The translations under genes were made by a program, and so were the position numbers. A DNA stretch of 53,871 nucleotides from Parcubacteria group bacterium M6-OD1-4 (lineage in GTDB: Bacteria > Patescibacteriota > Patescibacteriia > Patescibacteriales > UBA12465), in contig LSNS01000011.1 in NCBI GenBank assembly GCA_003056205.1, positions 1 to 53,871 of the forward strand, read 5' to 3'. Below the pieces are notes generated by a model. The model saw only the letters and a program-made list of their open reading frames with translations, was not told where the DNA came from and did no database searches. Shown here piece after piece: positions 53,170 through 53,871 of the stretch (position 1 is the first letter of the stretch; every line of letters begins with the position of its first letter).

Positions 53170-53856
53170 CTATTCGCTCCGCTCCACTATCTTCGCTAAG
53201 CTCCCTTTACCCATAATCCAAACACCCAGTGGTAAAGTTAGATAAGAAACTAGGGTGGCAATTGCTGCCCCTCTAATTCCCAGGAGAGGAATAAGTATTA
53301 AATTAAGGCCAACATTAACGACCATTGCTAAGAGATTAACAATAAAAATAGTTCGCACCTTGTCTTCAGCCATTAAATAATAGCTTAGAGCCATCCATAA
53401 GAACAAACCAACATTAGACCAAATATAAATTTGTAGGACACTAACCGCTGCCAAAAACTGACTACCAAATAACCAATAGATTAAAGGACGAGCAAGAAGG
53501 GCAATGGGGATAACAATCGCTAAAGAAATTAAAACCATAAAGACATAAAAATTCTTTAAACGTTGTCGGTAACTAGCTTGATTGGTTTTCCGAGCGTTAA
53601 TAATCGCCGGGAAAAGAGAAACCGCAATCATTCCCGGGATAAAATTCCAAACTTCTGCCAATTTAACCGCGGCCGCATACAAACCAACTTCTAAACTATT
53701 GAGCATATTACCAATCATCACCTGATCAATCCGAGAATAGATATAGCCCGCTGCGGAGGCCAACATTAAAGGCCAAGAACTCTGCCAAATTCGTTTTGCT
53801 AAGGATTGGTTAAAATGCCAAAGCTTGATCTTGAGACCCTCTAAGCGATAGGTAAT
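53170..53856 (-). CDS. Wzx-type polysaccharide flippase, C-terminal part
   Basis: The reading frame is open to the contig end; the first codons at the edge are adapter. About 228 residues of genomic sequence are visible. The segments IWQSSWPLMLASAAGYIYSRIDQVMIGNML and WNFIPGMIAVSLFPAIINARK are typical of the polysaccharide transporter/MATE-like family after membrane segment 6. About five hydrophobic segments follow and a basic C-terminus. It should move lipid-linked repeat units across the membrane. The N-terminal half is outside the window. Confidence 0.85.
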   Translation of the reverse strand: MTYRLEGLKIKLWHFNQSLAKRIWQSSWPLMLASAAGYIYSRIDQVMIGNMLNSLEVGLYAAAVKLAEVWNFIPGMIAVSLFPAIINARKTNQASYRQRLKNFYVFMVLISLAIVIPIALLARPLIYWLFGSQFLAAVSVLQIYIWSNVGLFLWMALSYYLMAEDKVRTIFIVNLLAMVVNVGLNLILIPLLGIRGAAIATLVSYLTLPLGVWIMGKGSLAKIVERSE

Positions 53857-53871
53857 AGTGTGTACGTAGTC
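53857..53871. other. Sequencing adapter tag, right end
   Basis: The last 15 bases are the reverse complement of bases 1-15, as expected when the same library adapter stays on both ends of a contig. They read in frame with the flippase (DYVHT) only by accident. Confidence 0.85.

Noticed and set aside
338-53172. TGA reassigned to glycine (genetic code 25)
   Set aside because: Conserved genes such as secA, ileS and frr read full length in the standard code with ordinary Gly codons, so TGA is absent rather than recoded in this window.
1-53871. Terminal inverted repeats of a linear replicon or transposon
   Set aside because: Only 15 bases match, they stop abruptly, both edge genes are cut, and the sequence fits a library adapter.

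Overview
The window reads as a piece of a Candidate Phyla Radiation (Patescibacteria, Parcubacteria-like) genome. I base this on family content and style: AT-rich DNA, short intergenic gaps, weak ribosome binding sites, S8 protease and BNR-type secreted proteins, paired surface proteins ending in FLGRPADAF-type repeats, and a compact run of core genes. The lineage is inferred; no rRNA or tRNA gene was found. Both ends carry the same 15-base tag in inverted orientation. It matches, from memory, a Roche 454 Rapid Library key plus MID, so it is an untrimmed adapter and genomic sequence spans about 16-53856. Both edge genes are cut by the contig end.

Region 1 (16-7317) holds envelope and glycan genes: a DUF2304 membrane protein, three GT4 glycosyltransferases, a UDP-glucuronate-decarboxylase-like SDR and a secreted subtilase with an FG-GAP propeller. 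Region 2 (7353-17627, all minus strand) is a cell-shape and core block: mreB-mreC-mreD with a PfkB kinase, RmlC-like cupin, HIT protein, rfbB, an orphan receiver protein and a second mreB, preceded by ruvA, a methyltransferase and proS. Region 3 (17628-17967) contains no credible protein gene. It has a near-consensus promoter, about 290 nt of strongly foldable sequence and an intrinsic terminator, which I read as an unassigned structured ncRNA. Region 4 (17968-37153, minus) is another core run: U32 peptidase, NIF3, htpX-lemA, ileS, secA, hpf, rseP, frr, a BNR lipoprotein, holB and two large secreted proteins.

Region 5 (37309-53856) is accessory. An initiating sugar-phosphate transferase is followed by an AbiE type IV toxin-antitoxin pair with a symmetric operator over its promoter, a relic of the 5' end of gmd and a DinD/Bro-N gene broken by one amber codon. 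Then comes a glycan cassette: gmd and fcl make GDP-L-fucose, a GT11 fucosyltransferase can use it, and a GT6 enzyme of the ABO blood-group family lies between them, with four further GT2-like or GT-A-like enzymes, one GT4 and a Wzx flippase. Together these suggest a surface glycan carrying a fucosylated, possibly H/A/B-like, epitope. The cassette interior is far more AT-rich than the core genes, and its edges carry a 48-bp imperfect direct repeat, suggesting a horizontally exchanged locus. DUF2971 and DUF3800 genes sit at its right side.

Across 49 readable stop codons I count 36 TAA, 13 TAG and no TGA.
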